NCBI GenBank assembly: GCA_022402405.1
Contig: JAKRSG010000325.1
Span: 1 to 6,385 of the forward strand
Direction: 5' to 3'
Source: Bacteroidia bacterium
GTDB taxonomy: Bacteria > Bacteroidota > Bacteroidia > UKL13-3
DNA: 6,385 nt
Shown here: positions 1 through 4,995 of the stretch, piece by piece
How the letters are laid out: every line of letters starts with the position of its first letter
Numbering within the stretch: the first letter of the stretch is position 1
The notes under the pieces: generated by a model
What the model was told of the DNA's origin: nothing
The model's input: only the letters and a program-made list of their open reading frames with translations
Databases searched by the model: none
Position numbers and translations under genes: made by a program

Positions 1-9
1 TTATCTGCA

Positions 10-75
10 AATATTGCAAACTGATGCTTGTATTTTTTGATGATTTGCAATATTAAATTGTATTTTTTGACAATT
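10..75. repeat. Direct and inverted repeats upstream of the beta-barrel gene
   Basis: Three structures overlap here. A 13-bp sequence TTGTATTTTTTGA occurs exactly twice, at 28-40 and 58-70, 30 bp apart (about three helical turns). An 11-bp perfect inverted repeat pairs AATATTGCAAA (10-20) with TTTGCAATATT (44-54). The second direct repeat is flanked by AATTGT (56-61) and ACAATT (70-75), a 6-bp inverted repeat. All lie just upstream of the candidate -7 element at 103-110, where a regulator could bind. AT-rich sequence produces short repeats by chance, so a regulatory role is inference. Confidence 0.5.
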
Positions 76-78
76 CAA

Positions 79-110
79 TTTTCAGCACGATTCATCAGGC
101 CATAGGTTTG
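79..110 (+). promoter_or_regulatory. Candidate Bacteroidota-type promoter for the beta-barrel gene
   Basis: TAGGTTTG at 103-110 is an exact match to the Bacteroidota -7 consensus TAnnTTTG. A TTTTC at 79-83, separated by 19 bp, is a one-mismatch candidate for the -33 TTTG element. Transcription would start near 117 and leave a short A-rich leader (AAAAACAAAAAATT) before the ATG at 136, as is usual in this phylum, where Shine-Dalgarno sequences are often missing. The -7 box is convincing and the -33 box is weak. Confidence 0.45.
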
Positions 111-135
111 TTTATCAATTTAAAAACAAAAAATT

Positions 136-987
136 ATGAAAAACAAATTTACAATCAAAGCTTTCTTGATCATGGCTATGTTCTTGATGGCTACTACTTC
201 TTATGGACAAAATTTTTACGCCAAGCTATCCGGAGGGTATGCTTTAGGTTCAGCAAGTTTATCGGATGAAATTAACAATTCATCAACAGTTGGAAGTATT
301 GAAACAATTACGAAAGCTGACCTCAAAATTGGCACAGGAGGGAACTTTGGAGCCGCATTTGGCTATTCTTTCAATGAAAATATTGCCACTGAATTAGGTA
401 TTAATTATTATATTGGCTCTAAAAGTATTGCTGAAAACAAAGAGGAAGACCAATTCTCAAGAGATTCATATAAATTAAGTTTTTCAGGGAAAATGATAAT
501 GTTCTCTCCTACTATTGTGTTCAGTCAATCTATAAATGGATTAAAACCTTACGCAAAATTCGGGCTGATTATCGGCGTTGGATCAGTAAATACAGAAATG
601 GATTTTGAATCTACTTCCATCATTAATCCATCAGCGAAAGAGTATGGAAGCATGACTTCAAAATTTAGTGGAGGAATAGCTTTAGGAATTAATTCTGCAT
701 TAGGGATTTCGTATGAAATAAACGATAGAATTTCAGTTTTTGGCGAGATACAAAACATTAGTTTAAATTACACTCCTAAACAAGCCGAGATAATTAAAAG
801 TAGCGAAAACGGAGTTGATAATTTATCATCACTCAAGACTAATGAAAGAAAAACAGAATTCACAGATTCATACACAACAGACTGGTCTAAACCTAAAGAC
901 GAGAATGCTCCTTCCAAAGAAATTGCCCCCAATATACCATTCAACAACATTGGAATAAATATAGGTATGCACATTAATTTTAATTAA
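136..987 (+). CDS. Outer-membrane beta-barrel protein (porin-like family)
   Basis: This 283-residue protein is probably an outer-membrane beta-barrel of the small OMP_b-brl/OmpW-like class that is abundant in Bacteroidota. Residues 1-25 form a signal peptide: Lys-rich start, hydrophobic stretch F-L-I-M-A-M-F-L-M-A, and a cleavage region near S-Y-G-Q. The mature part alternates Gly/aromatic amphipathic strands (G-G-Y-A-L-G near 33-38, F-G-A-A-F-G-Y-S-F near 71-79, Y-A-K-F-G-L-I-I-G-V-G near 139-149) with polar loops. A long charged loop lies at about 230-265, followed by a terminal strand G-I-N-I-G-M-H-I-N-F-N. The start is the only one that gives a proper signal peptide, and it follows an A-rich leader. 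No ligand or transport function can be read from the sequence. It is convergent with the minus-strand receptor gene, faces a shared terminator, and appears monocistronic. An adhesion or structural barrel is an alternative to a porin. Confidence 0.85.
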   Translation: MKNKFTIKAFLIMAMFLMATTSYGQNFYAKLSGGYALGSASLSDEINNSSTVGSIETITKADLKIGTGGNFGAAFGYSFNENIATELGINYYIGSKSIAENKEEDQFSRDSYKLSFSGKMIMFSPTIVFSQSINGLKPYAKFGLIIGVGSVNTEMDFESTSIINPSAKEYGSMTSKFSGGIALGINSALGISYEINDRISVFGEIQNISLNYTPKQAEIIKSSENGVDNLSSLKTNERKTEFTDSYTTDWSKPKDENAPSKEIAPNIPFNNIGINIGMHINFN

Positions 988-1002
988 GAAGAGAATTTAT
1001 CT

Positions 1003-1044
1003 AAAAAAATCGGGCCAACATAGCGTTTGTGTCCGATTTTTTTT
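1003..1044. terminator. Bidirectional intrinsic terminator between convergent genes
   Basis: AAAAAAATCGG (1003-1013) pairs perfectly with CCGATTTTTTT (1033-1043) around a 19-nt loop. A run of eight T follows the GC part on the plus strand and seven T on the minus strand. It starts 16 bp after the beta-barrel stop codon and lies about 105 bp beyond the stop of the receptor gene read from the other strand, so it can end both transcripts. Only three G-C pairs anchor the stem, and the rest is A-T that merges with the U-tract. Confidence 0.75.
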
Positions 1045-1148
1045 GTCATGATATTACGAATTTCCATACCTATGATGGGTATTTCGTTAACATAAATAGA
1101 TTTTATTCCAAAAACTATATAATAAAGCCAAACAAATAAACCAACAAC

Positions 1149-3380
1149 CTACTTCCTTGGCAATTTAAATCTTAGTCCCAAGTATATTTCTCGTCCTCGA
1201 GTTGGTCCCCAAACCGAGGAGGTATCAAAGTACGGACTAAAAGGATCTTGCCAACTGTTAATGGGTTGTAGTTGCCTAAAATCAAAGATGTTTTCGATGC
1301 CAGTGTATATTTCAAACTTATTGAATACGTATGTAAATTGCGCGTTTACGATGGTATATGGGTTTGAAAAATCGGGGCGACGAAAAGCCTCTGGATTTCC
1401 TTGTGTATTGGGTAAACGTTGCGTGCCATACCAGTGAATATTCATATCAAAATGGTATTTATTAGACAGGGGCTTAAAGCTAAAAGTGTTCAAGAATTTG
1501 TGGCGCGCATTAAAAGGGAGTAACACTTTTTTGCCCTCTATCTCTCGGTAAACATCTAAGAAATTATAACCGGTTTTTAGTTCAAATCTATTGTATAGTT
1601 TTAGGTATAACTCGGCTTGAAATCCGTTACTAATACTGGTGCCCTTAAAGTTTTGTATAAGTGCCAATTGTGCATTGACATCATAATCTGGAAATATTTG
1701 ATTTTGAAAATTGGTATGGTAATAATCAACACTCAGGTAGCCCGATAATTGCTTGCTTTTTGTCTCGAATTTTCGGGTTAGGTTCAAACCGAAATTATTG
1801 GCTTTTTCTGCTTGTAAAGGTTCAGCAAAAATAATGTTGCGAGAGCTTACTAATAGTCCAATATTTTCACTAAAAAGATTAACGGCACGCCAACCACTGC
1901 CGGCATTTGCGCGGATAATTGTTTTTGGAAATACATCAAATTTCACCAAGGTTCTTGGAGTATATTGGGCACCAAATTGATTGTGATAATCTACCCTAAA
2001 ACCGTTTAACCACGTGAGTTTATCATTAAAAAAACGGAAAGTATTTTCGGCAAATATGCCAGGTATATTTTCTACGCGAAGGTAATTTCCGGCATAGGTT
2101 CTTTGTAAGTTATTTTCGGTAAATGCAATAGTTTCATTTAGTTCAAAATGCCTGAAGCTAATGCCTGATTTTAAGATATGCTGTTTGTAAGTATACTCAT
2201 GCTGTAAATTGCCATACACACTGCGTTGTGTAGCATTATATTTTACTGTTCCAAAATACGAATTTTGCTGCTGGTACATGGCAGAGGCCATAAGTAATAC
2301 ATGGTGTTTATCGTTGAACCTATACCCCGTTTTGGTCCATATTTCGGGCTGATTGATAGCCACTGTTTGTCCGTACACACTGCTGCTACCTTTATCTTTT
2401 AGTGGGTTAAATTGCGTTTGTCCGCCCACGCGTTCTTCGTTAAAAAAACGGAAGCCAATTCTGCTGTGCCAGCCCCAATTTTTGTCGTTTCCATACTTCC
2501 ATTTATTAGATATTAAATAGCGCGTAAGCAAAGGTAAATCTAGGAAATTATCTTTATCCCTATCTATTTTATTGGCTGGCTGAACCGAATGAAAGGCCGT
2601 TAAATTGCTCCACTTTCCTTTTTTAAAGGAGTAATTTGCGTTGACATGTTTTTCTAAAAAATTATTGGCATATACATTTAGTAATAAACGCTCAGATTTA
2701 TCTGGCTCTTTGGTTTCAACATTAATTTGACCGCTAATGCTTTCAAAACCCTGTAATACACTATTAGCTCCTTTTGCTACATAAATATTATCTACCAAAG
2801 TACCCGGAATACTACTAATTCCGTAGGTATACGATAAGCCTTGAATAAGCGGAAAACCATCTATTAAAACTTGGTTGTATACACCCGATAAACCTAAAAT
2901 ACGCAATTCTTTAGAATTGGTAATTACATTGGTAGTTTGCGGTTGCACGGTAGTTTGCGTTTCAAAACAACCTGCCAGATCACAGCAAGCAGATTTCCCC
3001 AATTCTACTTGCGTAATTTGCTCCGTTTTTATAGGATTCTTATCCGATATCATTACCCCCGAACGCAGGTCTTTTACCACAAATTCTTCCAGCAATTTTA
3101 TTTCTTTAAGAGTAAAATTTACAATTAATGTAGTACTTACATAAATGGTATCTGAACTATGGCCTTGTTTGCTTGCCAACAACACATGAGTAGTGTCTGT
3201 ATTTAAGGTAATCTCAAACGCGCCAGCAACATCACTCTGCACACTTTTGTCTGAACCTAACACTGCTATGGTTGCTCCAACTATTGGCTTCTTGCGTTGG
3301 TTGTAAACCTTGCCTTTAATAGTTTGAGCAGAGAGCGCAAACGGAAACAGCAAGGCCAAGCCAATTATTAAATTTTTCAT
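1149..3380 (-). CDS. TonB-dependent outer-membrane receptor with Cys-rich plug
   Basis: A 743-residue TonB-dependent receptor, which would import a ligand through the outer membrane using TonB/ExbBD energy. Residues 1-18 are a signal peptide ending F-A-L-S-A-Q. Residues 20-92 form the carboxypeptidase-D-like regulatory domain (I-K-G-K-V opening, P-I-V-G-A-T-I motif) common in Bacteroidota receptors. The plug spans roughly 114-226 and includes L-R-I-L-G-L-S-G-V-Y, V-L-I-D-G-F-P-L, Y-V-A-K-G-A-N-S-V and S-G-Q-I-N-V-E. The remainder to Y-L-G-L-R-F-K-L is the 22-stranded barrel. Length is normal and the frame is intact. The plug starts with a cysteine cluster, C-C-D-L-A-G-C at 132-138. The Cys pair is, from memory, a recurring feature of a Bacteroidota receptor subfamily found beside HMA-domain proteins. 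Its start lies 9 bp after the HMA-like gene's stop codon, so the two are very probably cotranscribed. A metal or metal-chelate substrate, copper for example, is inferred from the cysteines and neighbours; siderophore or cobalamin uptake remains possible. Confidence 0.9.
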   Translation of the reverse strand: MKNLIIGLALLFPFALSAQTIKGKVYNQRKKPIVGATIAVLGSDKSVQSDVAGAFEITLNTDTTHVLLASKQGHSSDTIYVSTTLIVNFTLKEIKLLEEFVVKDLRSGVMISDKNPIKTEQITQVELGKSACCDLAGCFETQTTVQPQTTNVITNSKELRILGLSGVYNQVLIDGFPLIQGLSYTYGISSIPGTLVDNIYVAKGANSVLQGFESISGQINVETKEPDKSERLLLNVYANNFLEKHVNANYSFKKGKWSNLTAFHSVQPANKIDRDKDNFLDLPLLTRYLISNKWKYGNDKNWGWHSRIGFRFFNEERVGGQTQFNPLKDKGSSSVYGQTVAINQPEIWTKTGYRFNDKHHVLLMASAMYQQQNSYFGTVKYNATQRSVYGNLQHEYTYKQHILKSGISFRHFELNETIAFTENNLQRTYAGNYLRVENIPGIFAENTFRFFNDKLTWLNGFRVDYHNQFGAQYTPRTLVKFDVFPKTIIRANAGSGWRAVNLFSENIGLLVSSRNIIFAEPLQAEKANNFGLNLTRKFETKSKQLSGYLSVDYYHTNFQNQIFPDYDVNAQLALIQNFKGTSISNGFQAELYLKLYNRFELKTGYNFLDVYREIEGKKVLLPFNARHKFLNTFSFKPLSNKYHFDMNIHWYGTQRLPNTQGNPEAFRRPDFSNPYTIVNAQFTYVFNKFEIYTGIENIFDFRQLQPINSWQDPFSPYFDTSSVWGPTRGREIYLGLRFKLPRK

Positions 3381-3389
3381 ATGTACTGT

Positions 3390-3734
3390 TTACTTCTTAA
3401 CCTTATACGGACGTTCATCTGGAAGTTCGCAACTACCCGTATTCTCTATGGCTGCCTGTATTTCCTTTTCGCTTACTAGGAAGCGATTATATTGCAGGTC
3501 GAAAATGGTAGTAGTTCCTTGTTTACCGGGAGTAAAGGAAACAATTCCGGGTAATTTTTGAACATTTGCGGCTATCATTTTTAAATCGGTAGCACAAGTT
3601 ATGCCTCTCACTTTCATTTGTGTGGTTAATAGGCTATCTGATGTTTGGAATTTATTGTTTTCACTGGCAAAAGCAGCGGTGTTTGAAGCAATAAAAATAA
3701 CGATTGTACAAACAAAAAATTGGATGATTTTCAT
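3390..3734 (-). CDS. Periplasmic heavy-metal-associated (HMA-like) domain protein
   Basis: This 114-residue exported protein has a single HMA-like ferredoxin-fold domain. Residues 1-24 are a signal peptide (M-K-I-I-Q-F-F-V-C..., ending S-N-T-A-A-F-A-S), so it should act in the periplasm. The domain covers about 35-102: a first strand T-Q-M-K-V-R-G-I-T-C, a helix (L-K-M-I-A-A-N-V-Q-K-L-P-G-I), then a strand carrying T-T-T-I-F-D-L-Q-Y and the helix E-K-E-I-Q-A-A-I-E-N-T-G. The classical metal motif G-M-T-C-x-x-C is reduced to G-I-T-C-A-T-D: Cys47 is kept and the second Cys is Asp50. Cys102 near the C-terminus is the only other cysteine in the mature chain. It could therefore bind metal in an altered way, act as a dimer, or serve as a partner or sensor for the receptor. 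The stop codon is 9 bp from the receptor start, which supports one operon. The fold call is good; the ligand is unknown. Confidence 0.8.
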   Translation of the reverse strand: MKIIQFFVCTIVIFIASNTAAFASENNKFQTSDSLLTTQMKVRGITCATDLKMIAANVQKLPGIVSFTPGKQGTTTIFDLQYNRFLVSEKEIQAAIENTGSCELPDERPYKVKK

Positions 3735-3753
3735 TTTTTAGATTTTAAAAAGT

Positions 3754-3807
3754 TATAAAATAGTGGATAAAAAGTATGGGTTCAGACCCCATAAAAGCTA
3801 TTTTATA
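3754..3807 (-). promoter_or_regulatory. Nested intercistronic hairpin, possible attenuator
   Basis: The 68-bp gap between the Cys-rich gene and the HMA-like gene holds two nested inverted repeats. The outer 10-bp arms are TATAAAATAG (3754-3763) and CTATTTTATA (3798-3807), which cover the stop codon at 3803-3805. The inner 6-bp arms are TATGGG (3775-3780) and CCCATA (3788-3793) with a 7-nt loop. Read on the minus strand, the inner stem is followed by CTTTTTATCC, so it resembles a weak intrinsic terminator. The outer stem could form instead and sequester the region. It may reduce readthrough into the HMA-receptor pair or set mRNA processing. The pairing is directly visible; the function is inferred. 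Confidence 0.45.
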
Positions 3808-4117
3808 CTATCCTTGGCGGCTGCCAAAAATCTCCTACAAATGTTTCAATTTGCATTATTTGCTGAACCGAGAAAATATTATAGGTAATTAGTTGTTTGG
3901 GTTTTACGGCAATGGAAGCTTCAAAAAACGTAATTACACAAGAACCACAAACTTGGAAAGGATTGCAATTTTCGCTTTCACAATCATCTCCTAACGTGGG
4001 TTTACAAAAATCTGCGCAGCAGCATTTAGCCTCAGAAACAGGCAAAACCAACTCTATGCCTGGCAATAAGGCCAAGAACAAAACCAATACACCCAATAAT
4101 TTCGCTACATATTTCAT
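3803..4117 (-). CDS. Small exported Cys-rich protein, DUF6660-like
   Basis: A 104-residue protein of unknown function that resembles the Bacteroidota group I know as DUF6660: short exported proteins with Cys pairs, a C-x-P-F-x-x-C-x-x-C-type motif and a C-terminal W-Q-P-P. Here residues 1-30 are a signal peptide or N-terminal membrane anchor (hydrophobic L-L-G-V-L-V-L-F-L-A-L-L). Cysteines lie at 32, 33, 34, 38, 46, 51, 57 and 60, including C-C-C-x3-C and C-N-P-F-Q-V-C-G-S-C. The chain ends F-W-Q-P-P-R-I-V. I chose the ATG at 4117 because it gives a proper signal peptide. The frame stays open to an ATG at 4180, but that would place 21 unlike residues before the signal. The cysteine density and the HMA and receptor neighbours suggest metal binding, but nothing shows which metal. 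It is the first gene of the cluster. The family assignment is from memory of the motif pattern. Confidence 0.75.
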   Translation of the reverse strand: MKYVAKLLGVLVLFLALLPGIELVLPVSEAKCCCADFCKPTLGDDCESENCNPFQVCGSCVITFFEASIAVKPKQLITYNIFSVQQIMQIETFVGDFWQPPRIV

Positions 4118-4152
4118 TGTAAGGCAATAATACATTAGTTTTAAAAAACCTA

Positions 4153-4180
4153 CAAATACAAAATATTTGGCTTGAACCAA
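4153..4180 (-). promoter_or_regulatory. Candidate promoter of the Cys-rich/HMA/receptor cluster
   Basis: On the minus strand, TGTATTTG (4160-4153) differs by one base from the Bacteroidota -7 consensus TAnnTTTG. A TTG (4180-4178) lies 17 bp upstream in the -33 position. Transcription would begin near 4146, about 30 nt before the ATG at 4117, which agrees with that start and not with the upstream ATG at 4180. The match is imperfect in AT-rich DNA, so this is tentative. Confidence 0.3.
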
Positions 4181-4254
4181 TTCACTTAAACGAAGAAAAG
4201 AAATAACTTTTTGCAGGGAGTAAATTACTCGTGGTATTTTCTTTAATAAATTTG

Positions 4255-4467
4255 CTACAACTCTTTATGGGTGGAGGCATAAGAAACCAAAATTAGAACC
4301 AAAGAATCGTAGTAATTTTCGAGTTACTTAATATTTATTTCTGGATGCTCTTTGTCTAGGGTAGTTACCGGAAATTCGTTTATGTATTTAGATAATTCTG
4401 GATGCTAATCATTAATTAAAAGCGTAATTTTTAAAATGTCGTCGTTTAGTTGTTTTTCTGTTTCCAA
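4255..4467 (-). pseudogene. Decayed small hypothetical gene (two internal stops)
   Basis: One minus-strand frame reads as a coherent protein interrupted by stops. From a TTG at 4467 it gives L-E-T-E-K-Q-L-N-D-D-I-L-K-I-T-L-L-I-N-D, then TAG (4405-4407), then H-P-E-L-S-K-Y-I-N-E-F-P-V-T-T, continuing to E-H-P-E-I-N-I-K, then TAA (4324-4326), then L-E-N-Y-Y-D-S-L. After that the sequence looks random until TAG at 4255-4257. A TAA three codons before the TTG fixes the start, so the TTG may be a decayed ATG. Each internal stop is one base from Lys (AAG to TAG, AAA to TAA). From memory, Bacteroidota encode intact 65-80-residue cytoplasmic proteins of this pattern (I-L-K-I-T, P-E-L-x-K-Y, P-V-T, Y-Y-x-S-L) with no assigned function. 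The end past 4300 is uncertain. Chance is possible but unlikely given the protein-like composition across both stops. Confidence 0.6.
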
Positions 4468-4960
4468 ATAAGTTTAATTTAGGTTGTTATTAGGTAGTTT
4501 ATTTTTTACCAAAGCATTTTATTGCAAGTGATAAGCAAAAAATATAGTTTAAATGGCTTGCCTTAAATATAAACGATCGCATTACGCGTTGTTATCACAA
4601 TTATAAAGCTATGGCAACTTAGACCTGTTACATAAAAAAGATTAAAACTTACATAAATAGGGACTGTAATTGGGTATAGAGAAAGTTGGGAAAATGGCTT
4701 CTGGCTGCTGGCACTATTTAAATAGATTTGTGGCAATATAGATACCCGCTGCAGGCAATATAAATTCGTGCATTCCTGGCCACTGGTTTTTGAGGAAGGG
4801 TGAGTTTATTTTAGAGGAGAGTTAGGACGTTTAATACTGGGTGGACGATTGAATATTTTAAACGAGTTTAATTTACTCAATCAAAGTAAATCAAATCTGC
4901 AAAAACAAATTAGAAACATCTTATCTACTTTATAGAACCGAACAATATTTTTCAAAATAT
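4468..4960. other. Gene-free AT-rich stretch before purL
   Basis: I see no intact gene or RNA in about 490 bp. It holds three imperfect 7-bp tandem units (TGGCTTC, TGGCTGC, TGGCACT) at 4695-4715 and a 9-bp direct repeat GGCAATATA at 4732-4740 and 4754-4762. One plus-strand frame (4657-4932) has only two internal stops in 92 codons but no recognisable protein. Together with the decayed gene on its left, the region reads as eroded former coding or spacer DNA. Confidence 0.5.
4695..4715. repeat. Imperfect 7-bp tandem repeat (TGGCTNC)
   Basis: Three adjacent heptamers, TGGCTTC, TGGCTGC and TGGCACT, form a short GC-rich island in AT-rich intergenic DNA. I recall similar TGGCTNC-type runs dispersed between genes in Bacteroidota, but cannot verify that here. 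No function is evident. Confidence 0.4.
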
Positions 4961-4966
4961 TTGACC

Positions 4967-4974
4967 TAAATTCG
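4967..4974 (+). promoter_or_regulatory. Possible purL -7 element
   Basis: TAAATTCG matches the Bacteroidota -7 consensus TAnnTTTG except for C in place of the third T. It lies 21 bp before the purL ATG, so the transcript would have a very short A-rich leader (CAAAAAAATCGCAAC). No clear -33 TTG is seen at the right distance, so support is weak. Confidence 0.25.
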
Positions 4975-4995
4975 CGTGCTCAAAAAAATCGCAAC

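Noticed and set aside
1066..1082. Small inverted repeat ATACC...GGTAT after the terminator
   Set aside because: Only 5 bp of stem and no T-tract on either strand; the 1003-1044 hairpin already serves both genes.
2875..3144. 89- and 63-codon plus-strand open frames
   Set aside because: They are antisense to the conserved plug region of the receptor and show no protein-like features of their own.
4118..4180. N-terminal extension of the Cys-rich protein to an ATG at 4180
   Set aside because: It would put 21 residues before a clear signal peptide that begins at the ATG at 4117, and it overlaps the candidate promoter.
4167..4180. TTGG-N6-CCAA inverted repeat as an operator for the metal cluster
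   Set aside because: Arms of only 4 bp in AT-rich DNA are expected by chance. It overlaps the candidate -33 site, but nothing else supports it.
4339..4406. 11-bp direct repeat TTCTGGATGCT (4339-4349 and 4396-4406)
   Set aside because: On the minus strand both copies encode His-Pro-Glu in the same frame of the decayed gene, so coding content explains the repeat.
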